DNA of 58,503 bases from an uncultured Lachnospiraceae bacterium (GTDB taxonomy: Bacteria; Bacillota; Clostridia; Lachnospirales; Lachnospiraceae), in the NCBI GenBank assembly GCA_900539715.1, contig UQDA01000015.1:1-58503 (forward strand), given 5' to 3'. Below are positions 33,819-42,410 of the stretch, piece by piece. Positions within the stretch are counted from its first letter, which is position 1. Each line of letters opens with the position of its first letter. The translations under genes were made by a program, and so were the position numbers. The notes beneath the pieces are model-generated. The model saw nothing but the letters and a program-made list of their open reading frames with translations, made no database searches and was not told the DNA's origin.

Positions 33819-34568
33819 ATGAAAATAGGCATCGCAGGCTTTTCCTCATCCGCCGGAAACTATGAAAGGGCGCTGAAGATTTCTTACGCGCGCCTGCCTT
33901 TTTCCGCTGCTGCCCCTCTCCTGACCGAAGTTTCTTTAAACGCTGACGCCGCCAAAGACTGGGACGGACTCCTCCTCCCCGGAGGCGGAGATATAGATCC
34001 CGCCCTTTTGCCAGACGATAAAACACTGTCCTCCTTTTCCCAGAAAAGACATCCTGCCTGTCAGGAGATCAACCCCTCGCTCGACAGACAGCAGCTTATG
34101 CTGCTGGAACGCTTTGTACATCTGCGCCGACCCGTCCTCGGGATATGCAAGGGCATGCAGCTGATAAACATTTTTTTCGGAGGAGGGCTCTGCCAGCATC
34201 TGCCGCAGGCTGACGCACACCGTTATAAACAATGTGACCAGTTTCATCCCTCGCATGCTATGCCGGACTCTTTCCTTTCCCATATCTATGGCGAATACTT
34301 TTTTATAAACAGTGCGCATCATCAGGGTATCAGCTTCCCGGGCAAAAATATCCGCATTATACAGCTTTCTTCCGATGGAGCAACCGAAGGCATCGAGCAC
34401 GAATTTCTTCCTGTCACAGGACTTCAATGGCACCCGGAACGACTGCTGCCTCCTCCTTCCGGTATCCATGCCGCAGACGGCTCCCTCGTCTTCGCTCACT
34501 TTCTCACAGCCGTCCGCACAGATATGCACAGGCGTTCAGCAGCGTATCGGGGCGTTTCCCCGCGATAA
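33819..34568 (+). CDS. gamma-glutamyl hydrolase of peptidase family C26 (PuuD-like)
   Basis: 249 residues with a class I glutamine amidotransferase fold. LLLPGGGDIDPAL, nucleophile Cys in GICKGMQLIN, SAHHQGI, and the QWHPER His-Glu pair are all present. Cleaves gamma-glutamyl amides such as gamma-glutamyl-GABA or related compounds; the true substrate is unknown. The N-terminus is shorter and divergent from PuuD. ATG follows GAAAGG. Divergent from sdaAB, and its 3' end overlaps the convergent helicase gene by 65 bases. Confidence 0.85.
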   Translation: MKIGIAGFSSSAGNYERALKISYARLPFSAAAPLLTEVSLNADAAKDWDGLLLPGGGDIDPALLPDDKTLSSFSQKRHPACQEINPSLDRQQLMLLERFVHLRRPVLGICKGMQLINIFFGGGLCQHLPQADAHRYKQCDQFHPSHAMPDSFLSHIYGEYFFINSAHHQGISFPGKNIRIIQLSSDGATEGIEHEFLPVTGLQWHPERLLPPPSGIHAADGSLVFAHFLTAVRTDMHRRSAAYRGVSPR

Positions 34569-37500
34569 AATAAAAATCCAGCTCATCCTTGTCCTCCAGA
34601 CAAAGCTGCTGCCCGTACACCGGGATAGTGCAGGCGATGACGGGGCGCTCAGTAGCGAATAAAAGCCCATATCCCTTTTCTGATATCAGAAAAGGGAGCT
34701 CCTCTGCGCCGCCGTGGGAAATATAGCGCGCAGTCTTTTCCAGAGCTATCCCCGGCTTTCCCGCGCCGCCTGCCGCATAAAGCTTTTCTTTTTTATCCCA
34801 CTCGGGAAAAAGACGGCTTTGACAGCCGGAAACGCTGCTCTCTATCAGTCTCGGCTCCTTTGAGGCTTCCGCCATGAGCAGTGTCTTTTCCTTTGTCAGA
34901 TAACGGAGCGCTCCCGTTGCCTTATCCGCCTGAATACAGAGCTCAGGCGTCATCAACTCCACCATTTTGGCGTTTTCCCTATACTTCCACGCCCGGTCCG
35001 TCCGGTTTACCGCAATACCGGGATGTGCCTCCTGCGGCAGCTGTGCGCGCCTCGAAAAGGTCACCCGCACGATACTGCTTCCCACAGGACACAGCCGTAA
35101 AATCCCGTAGCGGCTCTGCAGATACAGCCCGTCTGCCCTTTGTTCCGTCCAGCGAATTGAAAAATCCGGTTTGGAATGGCCTATAGGACGCAGGCGTCCA
35201 TTGTCCGGCATATCTCCGAACCCATAACCTGCCGGCTTTTTGGCAGGGATTGCTTTCAGCCTGCTTTGAGTGCTTTGGGGCTGCACCGGAGCGGAAAGAG
35301 GCTCCGCGGCGGATACCGGACGCCGGACAGGTTCTTTTGCCCGCGCTGTCTGTGCAGGCGCAGGGGCGATACCGCCCGCCGCCGGATACGATGCGGCCGG
35401 ATTGGTGACGATGGAAATCCTTTTACGCAGCTGTCGCTGTACGGATGCCGGCTGCTCCGGCTTGCCTGTTCCCGGTTTCTGTACTCCGCCGTCTGCTCTC
35501 TGCGCCCTTTTTTCTTCCCGCTGCTTCCTGAGCACAGCATTTTTCTTCGGGATAGGGTCCGCTATCAGCCCTGTCAGATTTCCTGTGTGCAGTACGCAAA
35601 GCCGATGCAGCGCGCGGGTCGCCGCCACATATAAAAGCTTCGCATGCCCGTCGTCTGTCGGATACTGCTCCCGGCCGGGATCAAGCAGAAGCACTGCGTC
35701 AAATTCCAGGCCCTTCGTATATTCCACAGGAAGTACCATAACGCCTTTGTCGAATACCGCCTTTTCCAAATTACTCTCTGCGACCGGCAGTTTCTTTCCA
35801 AGCTCTTTTGCCGTGCGCTCCGCCTCTTTTTCATCACGGCAAATAACTGCTATCGTGTCAAATCCGTTTCTCTGCCAATCCCTGCAGACAGCCTCCGCCC
35901 GCGCTATCAGCTCTACATCGTCTGCCGCCTTTTCCACAAGAACAGGGTCGCCGTGACGCAGGACGGGCTCTGCAGAATATCCCGGAAAGCTCCCGTGCGC
36001 CAGAATATCAGCCGCAAAATCCGAAATCTCTACCGTATTCCGGTAGCTCTTTTTCAGGATACAGAACGCGTCCCTCTCGCCGGAAAGCATCTGTGCCTTC
36101 GCCTCTTCCCAGTCGTTTAAGCCGTATCCCATATGGATATTCTGGGAAACATCCCCCATTATCGTATAAGTGCAGTCCTTCACGCAGTATTTCAGTACAG
36201 CATAGACCATCATTCCAAAATCCTGCGCTTCGTCGATAACGATGTGGTGAGCCTCACTGATGAGTTCTGTCTCTTTTACCCGCTTATACAAATATGCCAG
36301 CGCCGCCAGGTCGTACACATCAAATGCGGTTTCCGGCAGGACGCCCTTGTATCCCTTCGCCTGCTGTTCCGTCAAAAATTTTCTGTACAGGTCAAAGATA
36401 GAGCCTTTCCACACCTTTTTCCCAAAACGGTCTCTGTATGCACGGCGGATGGCCTTTTTTTCCGCATCGGTATATTTGACGCCTTTCCCTAAAAACTCAT
36501 CCTCAACCTTGCCTGCAAGCCGTTCATTCAGCATCAGTATCTTACTCTGCACCGACACCCGCGGATTCTGACGGATATAGCGTTCTATCGCCTCTCCGGG
36601 ATAAAGTATGACCATTCTTTTGACGTCGCTTTTTCCGCCTCTCTCATCGTACACGCCGCCCCTGCCGTCCTTAAATCCCTCCACGAACTGCTTAGGGTCC
36701 AGCATCACGCTGTTTCTGGGAATGGTATCCCATTCCAGTCTCTCGCAGAAACGCTCAAGCGCATGAAACCATTGAAGCTTTCCCCGCGCATACTCCCCTT
36801 TTCTCGGTGCGGTAATACTGTATTTTTCCCCATCCCAATCCTCATACAAAAGCCGCACGAAAAGCTGTTCCATCGTCATCTGCTTTATGCCGTATACGTC
36901 CAGATCCGGCAACACGCCTGTGATATAATCCAGCAAAATACGGTTGCTGCCAACGATATAAAAATCCTCCGGCTTAAATTTTTCCGCGTAGTTATACAGG
37001 ATATAGGATATCCGGTGCATTGCCACCGTCGTTTTCCCGGAGCCCGCCACCCCCTGAACGATAACATTATGAAAAGGAGACTGCCGGATGATATCATTCT
37101 GTTCCTTCTGTATCGTGGCAATGATCTCACCCAGTACCGCCTGCTTGCTTTTGGCAAGATATTTTGTCAGCAGGTCATCGTTGGCAACCACTTCCGTATC
37201 AAAATAATCCAGAAGCTTCGCGTTCTCTATCTCAAACGTCCGCTTCAGCTTCAGGTCTATCTTCATCCTGCCGCCGCCCGGGACCGGATAGCTGCATTTT
37301 CCAAGACCGTTTTCATAATAAGCGTTGGCAACCGGCGCCCGCCAGTCCACGACCATCCAGTGCGTCGTATCGGAAAAGATACCGCCGCGTCCGATATAGA
37401 GCGATTCCTCCTTGTCCAGCGTCTCATCCTGAAAGACTATCCTGCCGAAATACGGCTTTTTTATCGCTTTTTCGTTGCGTTCCAGCGCCCGCTTCATATG

Positions 37501-37713
37501 GCTGTGCATCGTCACGGTATTGTTCAGTATCGTCAGCACTTCCGTGTCATTATCATGATAATGCTCCAGCATCTCGTCGATATCTTCCTGCATTCTGGCG
37601 ACTTCTTTACCGTATTCCTCCACATTGTCGCGCACGACCTCCAGAGTTCTCGCCAGATAAGCTTCTTCGTCACGGCGGCTTATCCCCGCCATGATGTTGT
37701 TTTCCTGCTTCAT
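34504..37713 (-). CDS. HelD-like superfamily 1 helicase fused to a GH31 N-terminal-like domain
   Basis: 1069 residues from ATG 37713, seven bases after AAAGGAG. Residues 1-730 are a HelD/UvrD-type ATPase: N-terminal coiled coil, Walker A GVAGSGKTT at about 221, VIDEAQD at about 492, QNIHMGYG, and LLYVAATRALHRL near 693. HelD proteins recycle RNA polymerase. A Pro/Ala/Arg-rich linker (about 730-840) follows. The last 215 residues look like the beta-sandwich N-domain of GH31 glycosidases: VRVTFSRRAQLPQEAHP, ATGALRY, LPFLISEKGYGLLFAT and DELDFYFIAGKRPDTLL. The chain ends exactly where the GH31 catalytic barrel would begin. One uninterrupted frame. I know of no description of this combination. 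Confidence 0.85.
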   Translation of the reverse strand: MKQENNIMAGISRRDEEAYLARTLEVVRDNVEEYGKEVARMQEDIDEMLEHYHDNDTEVLTILNNTVTMHSHMKRALERNEKAIKKPYFGRIVFQDETLDKEESLYIGRGGIFSDTTHWMVVDWRAPVANAYYENGLGKCSYPVPGGGRMKIDLKLKRTFEIENAKLLDYFDTEVVANDDLLTKYLAKSKQAVLGEIIATIQKEQNDIIRQSPFHNVIVQGVAGSGKTTVAMHRISYILYNYAEKFKPEDFYIVGSNRILLDYITGVLPDLDVYGIKQMTMEQLFVRLLYEDWDGEKYSITAPRKGEYARGKLQWFHALERFCERLEWDTIPRNSVMLDPKQFVEGFKDGRGGVYDERGGKSDVKRMVILYPGEAIERYIRQNPRVSVQSKILMLNERLAGKVEDEFLGKGVKYTDAEKKAIRRAYRDRFGKKVWKGSIFDLYRKFLTEQQAKGYKGVLPETAFDVYDLAALAYLYKRVKETELISEAHHIVIDEAQDFGMMVYAVLKYCVKDCTYTIMGDVSQNIHMGYGLNDWEEAKAQMLSGERDAFCILKKSYRNTVEISDFAADILAHGSFPGYSAEPVLRHGDPVLVEKAADDVELIARAEAVCRDWQRNGFDTIAVICRDEKEAERTAKELGKKLPVAESNLEKAVFDKGVMVLPVEYTKGLEFDAVLLLDPGREQYPTDDGHAKLLYVAATRALHRLCVLHTGNLTGLIADPIPKKNAVLRKQREEKRAQRADGGVQKPGTGKPEQPASVQRQLRKRISIVTNPAASYPAAGGIAPAPAQTARAKEPVRRPVSAAEPLSAPVQPQSTQSRLKAIPAKKPAGYGFGDMPDNGRLRPIGHSKPDFSIRWTEQRADGLYLQSRYGILRLCPVGSSIVRVTFSRRAQLPQEAHPGIAVNRTDRAWKYRENAKMVELMTPELCIQADKATGALRYLTKEKTLLMAEASKEPRLIESSVSGCQSRLFPEWDKKEKLYAAGGAGKPGIALEKTARYISHGGAEELPFLISEKGYGLLFATERPVIACTIPVYGQQLCLEDKDELDFYFIAGKRPDTLLNACAYLCGRL

Positions 37714-37764
37714 ACAGCGCTCCTTTCCTGCGTCCTTCATTTTTTATTTCAGCCATTCAAGGCT

Positions 37765-38196
37765 TTACGCCCGTCCTTTTTCTGCCGCCTTTATCCTTAT
37801 CCGGCAGTCCGCCACATACTGATAATTCGCCTCAAGCGTATAATCTACCTCCACGATCATGCAGCGTTCCTCCTTCATGCATGCTACGCGGGTTGTATCC
37901 AGCCCTATCATAATCACACCGTAGGGCGTCTGGTACCGGGTGAGCGTCTTTTTCCCCACCTCAAAATTCATCTGCACGTTCAAAATGCCCCGCTTTGTCA
38001 GCGTCATCTCCCTGTCCCGGATACGTATCACATTTTTGACAGGCTCCGGAAATCCTTCCAGATACTCGTCATACAAAAGAAAATCTGCTCCGTTTTTCTC
38101 ATAGTATTCGCCCTGCTGGACAGTTTCGATATCATCTCCATCCTCCCCTTCCATAAACTGCAGGCCACGGATGGATATCATCACATCTTTTGTCAT
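37765..38196 (-). CDS. DUF1934 family beta-barrel protein (YwiB-like)
   Basis: 143 residues: MTKDVMISIRGLQF..., followed by alternating hydrophobic beta strands (YYEKNGADFLLYDEY, MTLTKRGILNVQMNFEVGKKTLTRYQTPYG) typical of the calycin-like DUF1934 fold. Role unknown; family members often sit beside murI or argS. It lies 16 bases after murI and 51 before the helicase gene. Confidence 0.85.
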   Translation of the reverse strand: MTKDVMISIRGLQFMEGEDGDDIETVQQGEYYEKNGADFLLYDEYLEGFPEPVKNVIRIRDREMTLTKRGILNVQMNFEVGKKTLTRYQTPYGVIMIGLDTTRVACMKEERCMIVEVDYTLEANYQYVADCRIRIKAAEKGRA

Positions 38197-38212
38197 AGTC
38201 CGATCCTCTATT

Positions 38213-39052
38213 CTAATATTCTTCGATATTTACTACTTTTGCGCTCAAAATACCGTATTTTATGATGGAATTCGCAAAATGTACGAACTGCTCTGCTCCA
38301 TCGCTTACAAAAAAGCGGTATTTATTCGACCCGAGAGCAGGCGGAACAGGATTGAACAATCCTTTTTCCATCAAAAGCTCCTTTAACTCCCTCGCCGTTT
38401 CATAGGCAGGATTGACCAGCTTCACATGATCGCCCATAACTTTCCCTATCGTGGAACGTATCAGCGGATAATGCGTACATCCAAGTATCAGCGTGTCTAT
38501 TCCCGTATCTATCAGCTCGCTCAGATATCGCATCGCTATCTCGTCCGTTACCGGATCCTGCCAGAGTCCTTCTTCCACAAGCGGAACAAAAAGCGGGCAC
38601 GCTTTCCCCGTTACCTGCACATCCGGTCTGAGCTGGCGGATATATGTAGTATAGATACCGCTGCCTATCGTCCCTGCTGTCGCGATAACGCCGACCTGCC
38701 CGTTACGAGTCACTTCTGCCGCTGTTTTTGCGCCCGGACGCACTACACCTATGATAGGGATATCGATTTCCTTTTCCAGCTCATCCAGCGCATACGCGCT
38801 CGCCGTATTGCACGCCACCACGATTGCCTTTACCTTCTGCGTCTCCAGAAAGCGTACTATCTGCCGGGAATACCTGGTCACAGTCTCCCTCGACTTGCTG
38901 CCGTAGGGGACCCGCGCCGTATCTCCGAAATATATTATTTTTTCATTCGGTATCTGCCTCATTATCTCCCGCATCACGGTCAGCCCGCCCATACCGGAAT
39001 CAAAAACGCCGATCGGCATTTCCAGAAGCTCTTTATCTTCCACTGTCTTCAT
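38213..39052 (-). CDS. murI: glutamate racemase MurI
   Basis: 279 residues. Supplies D-glutamate for peptidoglycan. IGVFDSGMGGLTVMRE, YFGDTARVPYGSKS, the catalytic Cys in VACNTASA and the second in LGCTHYPL are all present. ATG at 39052 (MKTVEDKELLEMP); a TTG at 39067 would add five residues. It overlaps the preceding 82-residue gene by 20 bases. Confidence 0.96.
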   Translation of the reverse strand: MKTVEDKELLEMPIGVFDSGMGGLTVMREIMRQIPNEKIIYFGDTARVPYGSKSRETVTRYSRQIVRFLETQKVKAIVVACNTASAYALDELEKEIDIPIIGVVRPGAKTAAEVTRNGQVGVIATAGTIGSGIYTTYIRQLRPDVQVTGKACPLFVPLVEEGLWQDPVTDEIAMRYLSELIDTGIDTLILGCTHYPLIRSTIGKVMGDHVKLVNPAYETARELKELLMEKGLFNPVPPALGSNKYRFFVSDGAEQFVHFANSIIKYGILSAKVVNIEEY

Positions 39053-39281
39053 TCCACTTTTCCCCAAACCATTCTTCTATTTGCTCCAGCAGCGCAAAAC
39101 GTATCTCCACCTCGCCCGCCTTCGCCGCAAGCATCTGTTTATAATCGGAGGCACAATCTTTTGAACTGTTCTTTTCCGCTACCTCGTACATATCCTCCGT
39201 CAATGCATACTGTGGGTACATTATCCCCCATAACATCATAATTGTCAAAAATAAAATACCGGCGCGCGGATTATTCTTCAT
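39033..39281 (-). CDS. small secreted or membrane-anchored hypothetical protein
   Basis: 82 residues from ATG 39281 (AAGGA five bases upstream). Residues 6-26 are hydrophobic (RAGILFLTIMMLWGIMYPQYA), either a signal peptide or one membrane anchor; the rest is acidic and helical (YKQMLAAKAGEVEIRFALLEQIEEWFGEKW). Not recognised. It overlaps murI by 20 bases, so it is translated with it, and follows gntR by 63 bases. Confidence 0.6.
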   Translation of the reverse strand: MKNNPRAGILFLTIMMLWGIMYPQYALTEDMYEVAEKNSSKDCASDYKQMLAAKAGEVEIRFALLEQIEEWFGEKWNEDSGR

Positions 39282-39344
39282 ACCCTTTCCTTCCTTTCTA
39301 TCGGTCCTGTAAAAGAGCATATCCATCCTCGCACCGGATATTCA

Positions 39345-40019
39345 TTATTTTGTATTCTTTGTGATCCTGCGTATAACCGCTTTTTCCTGATTATCGATAT
39401 GATTCTTTATCGCTTCTGCGCCCTCGCACCCGTTCCTTCTCCTGATTGCCTCATAAATCGCCGCATGCTCCGCTATCAGTCTATCGTAGCTGGTCTCGTC
39501 TTTGACATATTCCAGACGATAACGGTACATCTGCTGGGAAAGATTGCTTATCATCTGGACAAGGCGCTCATTTCCGCTGGCATTTAAAATGATATCATGA
39601 AACGCCACATCCGCCCGTGCGAGCCGGTTTGCATTTCCCTGCTTCGTTTCTTTCTCGAAATTATCACAGGCATCTTTTAAGCTTTCCAGCTCTGCATCCG
39701 TAATACGTTCGCACGCCAGCTCCACCGCCAGCGCATCCAGCGCCCTGCGCACCTCCAGCACGTCCCGAAGATGCTTTTCCGTAATCTGGGCAACCTCCGC
39801 TCCCCGGCGCGGTATCATCGTCACAAGCCCTTCCAGCTCCAGCTTTCGTATTGCCTCCCTGATAGGTGTCCGCGAAACGCCCAGCCTGTCTGCCAGATGA
39901 ATCTCCATCAGGCGCTCGCCCGGTTTTAACTCCCCTGTCAGAATGCTCCTTCGCAGCGTGTTAAAGACCACATCCCGCAGGGGAAGATATTCGTCGTTCT
40001 CTTTTTCAAATTCATTCAT
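39345..40019 (-). CDS. GntR-family regulator with FCD domain
   Basis: 224 residues. Winged helix at the N-terminus (LRRSILTGELKPGERLMEIHLADRLGVSRTPIREAIRKLELEGLV) and a C-terminal all-helical FCD ligand domain (DVLEVRRALDALAVELACERIT, FHDIILNASGNERL, AEHAAIYEAIRRRN). The His/Asp pattern suits a metal-dependent acid sensor. It overlaps ispE by four bases and may bind the palindrome in the ispE promoter, i.e. autoregulate. Ligand unknown. Confidence 0.9.
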   Translation of the reverse strand: MNEFEKENDEYLPLRDVVFNTLRRSILTGELKPGERLMEIHLADRLGVSRTPIREAIRKLELEGLVTMIPRRGAEVAQITEKHLRDVLEVRRALDALAVELACERITDAELESLKDACDNFEKETKQGNANRLARADVAFHDIILNASGNERLVQMISNLSQQMYRYRLEYVKDETSYDRLIAEHAAIYEAIRRRNGCEGAEAIKNHIDNQEKAVIRRITKNTK

Positions 40020-40891
40020 CGCGTTATCCCTTTCGCAAATCCCGTCAAAAACAGCTGGCGCGCAAGCCCGCTCTCTTCCATCGCCCGATGCGCCTGCCGC
40101 GCTTTTTCCTCATCTGAAAAAACACCGAATACTGTCGGTCCGCTCCCGCTCATAAGAGCGTTGTCTGCACCATTTTCCTTCAATATGTCCTTCATCTTCT
40201 CTATCACGGGATAATGCCGGCATGTCACCGTCTCCAAAACATTCCCCATGCGGTCTGTCACGCCGCACATATCGCCCTGCCGGATGCTCTGTACCATCCC
40301 GTCTATATCAGGATGCTCTTCCAGCCGGTCGGCATGCAGATTCTCATAAACAAATTTTGTTGAAACATCCAGATCAGGTTTTGCAATAACGAGCACCGCC
40401 TGCGGCATATCGGGAAGCGCCGTAAGAATTTCGCCGATCCCTTCCGAAAGCGCCGTCCCGCCCATCAGACAATAGGGGATGTCCGCTCCCAGCTTCACGC
40501 CGAACGCCTGCTTTTCTTCCAGCGTAAGCCCCAGACCAAACAGCGCATCCACTGCGTGAATGGTCGCTGCAGCATCTGCGCTTCCTCCCGCCATGCCCGC
40601 CGCTATCGGGATGCGTTTTGTAAGCTTCACGGAAATTCCCTCCGAAAGCCCGTAAGCCTCCTTCATGCGCTTCGCCGCCTTATAGACCAGATTGCTCTCG
40701 TCAGCAGGAAGCTCTTCCTTATCCGTCGATATCACGATGCGGTCCTCCGGAAGCTTCGTAAATTCCAGATCATCATGGATACCGACGGTCTGCATCACCA
40801 TCTTAACTTCATGATACCCGTCCGGCCTGCGCCTCAGCACGTCCAGTCCGAGATTTATCTTCGCATATGCCTTTATCTGTAAAGAGTCCAT
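40016..40891 (-). CDS. ispE: 4-diphosphocytidyl-2-C-methyl-D-erythritol kinase IspE
   Basis: 291 residues, GHMP kinase of the MEP isoprenoid pathway. AYAKINLGLDVLRRRPDGYHEVKMVMQ is the substrate motif, RIPIAAGMAGGSADAAATI the ATP loop, SGSGPTVFGVF motif 3. ATG follows AGAGGAG. Its promoter at 40927-40955 is strong and carries a palindrome. Confidence 0.95.
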   Translation of the reverse strand: MDSLQIKAYAKINLGLDVLRRRPDGYHEVKMVMQTVGIHDDLEFTKLPEDRIVISTDKEELPADESNLVYKAAKRMKEAYGLSEGISVKLTKRIPIAAGMAGGSADAAATIHAVDALFGLGLTLEEKQAFGVKLGADIPYCLMGGTALSEGIGEILTALPDMPQAVLVIAKPDLDVSTKFVYENLHADRLEEHPDIDGMVQSIRQGDMCGVTDRMGNVLETVTCRHYPVIEKMKDILKENGADNALMSGSGPTVFGVFSDEEKARQAHRAMEESGLARQLFLTGFAKGITR

Positions 40892-40904
40892 AGTTTTTCT
40901 CCTC

Positions 40905-40955
40905 TTGTATACACTGATTGTATTTAATTTTATACAATCCGAAGAGGTTTGTCAA
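40905..40955 (-). promoter_or_regulatory. ispE-gntR promoter with operator-like palindromes
   Basis: Minus strand TTGACA (40955-40950), 17 bases, TAAAAT (40932-40927). A palindrome GATTGTAT-8-ATACAATC at 40916-40939 covers the -10 box and start region, and a second near-palindrome TTGTATACAC lies at 40905-40914. The half-site TTGTAT is compatible with FadR/FCD-type GntR operators, fitting the gntR gene in the same operon. Confidence 0.7.
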
Positions 40956-40987
40956 CCGGAGCCTGTTGCAGAAAATCTGCCAGACGT

Positions 40988-41267
40988 AACAGTTCAGCCT
41001 TCCGGCACTCCGCAGCCGCTGTCTGGCGGGGAACTGTGTCTGCCGACTGACGAGCGAAGGAGAATTTGCAAACGGCGCAGGAATATCCGGCAATCTGTCC
41101 GGGACTTGTCTGAGCCCGGCATATGCTATGCCGGGCGAGTTTGACCGGACAGACTGCGTCACGGACGTTCCTGCGCCGTTTGAACCAAATTCTCTGTGAG
41201 CGAGAGCGGAGGCAGACACAGTTCCCCGCCAGACAGCGGCTGCGGAGGGCCGAAAGGGTGAACTGTT
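40988..41267. repeat. 280-bp imperfect inverted repeat (giant hairpin)
   Basis: Two arms of about 135 bases flank a tight centre (GCCCGGCATA at 41114-41123 against TATGCCGGGC at 41127-41136). A 37-base block at 41008-41044 is perfectly complementary to 41211-41247; further matches are AAACGGCGCAGGAA, TCTGTCCGG and AACAGTTCA at the outer ends. It fills the space between the XRE gene stop (41280) and the ispE promoter. No coding frame. Transcribed, it would fold into one very stable rod; as DNA it resembles a MITE-like element. Confidence 0.85.
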
Positions 41268-41279
41268 GCCGGGTTTCCC

Positions 41280-42260
41280 CTACTTTCTCCCTGCCAGCGC
41301 CGCTATCCCGCAGACGGCCCCGTACAGAACTGCGGCGCATGGCCAGATTATCCCGGTCCGCTCCCATCCCATCGTATAAAAGCTCCATCCCAGATATACC
41401 GCCGTAACGCAGCACCAGTAAATCCCCGCCAATATCTCATCCCGTTTTTTATGCTTTTTTTCCATCCGGGTATACTCGCCTTCTTCAAGGAGCTTTTGAA
41501 ACGACTCATAGACCATCCCTGTTTTCACGAGCAGAAATGTCCCTGCCGCCACCAGACACAGGCACACGCAGACTCCCGTCAGGACTGCGCTCCCATCATC
41601 CAGCGCAGCTCCCATAAATATCGGCACAGCGCTCACGATGCACAGCGGAATGCCGACTGCCAGCGTAATAGAATGTGTCGGCGCATATTCTGATTTTTTC
41701 TTTTCCACCGCCCCTTTAACGCCATAAGAAAGCTCGATCGGCTCTGCCTCCAGATACTCCCACGCTTCCAGCTTTTTTCCCCATATCACAAACAGCGCTA
41801 CCGCGCATGACACCATTAAAAGAAGGACGCTGACTCCTGCTGCCACCGCTGCATTTTCGGAAAACGCAAGTCCTCCCGCCTCCGCCACTCCCAGCAGCAA
41901 TATCAGAGAAACCGGCGACAGGATACACAGGGAAACACCCGCCGCAATGATTCCGGCTGTCTCGCGCACCGCTTCCATATAATGGTTTGCCTCCTCCATG
42001 GATATTTCCCGGATTTCCTGCCCGGATTCAAAAACCTGCCCTTCCTCCGGTTCCGGCTCTCCCATAGAATCCCGCAAAAGATAATCTGTGCTCACTCCAA
42101 AAAGCCCGCTCAGCTTAATGACCTTGTCCAAATCAGGGATAGACGACGCGCTCTCCCACTTTGACACCGCCTGTCTCGACACACCAAGCTGCGCAGCGAG
42201 TTCCTCCTGTGACCAGCCGTTTTTCTTCCTTAAATCAATAATCTTATCCGCCAGTATCAT
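41280..42260 (-). CDS. XRE-family regulator with C-terminal membrane domain
   Basis: 326 residues from ATG 42260, behind GGGAGG. The N-terminal Cro/CI helix-turn-helix (IIDLRKKNGWSQEELAAQLGVSRQAVSKWESASSIPD) is complete. After a Glu-rich hinge there are about six membrane helices (AGIIAAGVSLCIL, VSVLLLMVSCAVALFVIW, LAVGIPLCIVSAVPIFMG, VCVCLCLVAAGTFLLV, YWCCVTAVYLGWSFY, AAVLYGAVCGIAAL). Such one-component membrane regulators are common in Clostridia, usually acting on a neighbouring transporter or stress gene. Target unknown. The stop abuts the long inverted repeat. Confidence 0.85.
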   Translation of the reverse strand: MILADKIIDLRKKNGWSQEELAAQLGVSRQAVSKWESASSIPDLDKVIKLSGLFGVSTDYLLRDSMGEPEPEEGQVFESGQEIREISMEEANHYMEAVRETAGIIAAGVSLCILSPVSLILLLGVAEAGGLAFSENAAVAAGVSVLLLMVSCAVALFVIWGKKLEAWEYLEAEPIELSYGVKGAVEKKKSEYAPTHSITLAVGIPLCIVSAVPIFMGAALDDGSAVLTGVCVCLCLVAAGTFLLVKTGMVYESFQKLLEEGEYTRMEKKHKKRDEILAGIYWCCVTAVYLGWSFYTMGWERTGIIWPCAAVLYGAVCGIAALAGRK

Positions 42261-42333
42261 ATGTTCTGCCTCCCATTTGATCCCCCGTACAAATGAGGGG
42301 GATTGATTTTTATAACCATATCTTATGAGAAAT

Positions 42334-42357
42334 CCCGGTTTCCTTCTACCAACCGGG
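42334..42357 (-). terminator. weak hairpin after the GNAT gene
   Basis: Stem CCCGGTT/AACCGGG with a 10-base loop, followed on the minus strand by only ATTTCTC; located between the GNAT stop and the XRE start. The T run is poor. Confidence 0.35.
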
Positions 42358-42410
42358 GCTTTCAATCTGTCAACCGGCAGTTGCAGACACCCAAAAGGCT
42401 GCCTCTTCTC

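Noticed and set aside
36763..38265. 500-codon plus-strand frame opposite the helicase and DUF1934 genes
   Set aside because: Spans antisense of two real genes and their gap, His/Arg/Phe-rich, no domain; an artefact of codon bias.
40905..41415. Several open frames of 79-161 codons on both strands across the long inverted repeat
   Set aside because: They arise from the GC-rich palindrome and read in both orientations, without ribosome sites or recognisable domains; the inverted repeat explains the region better.
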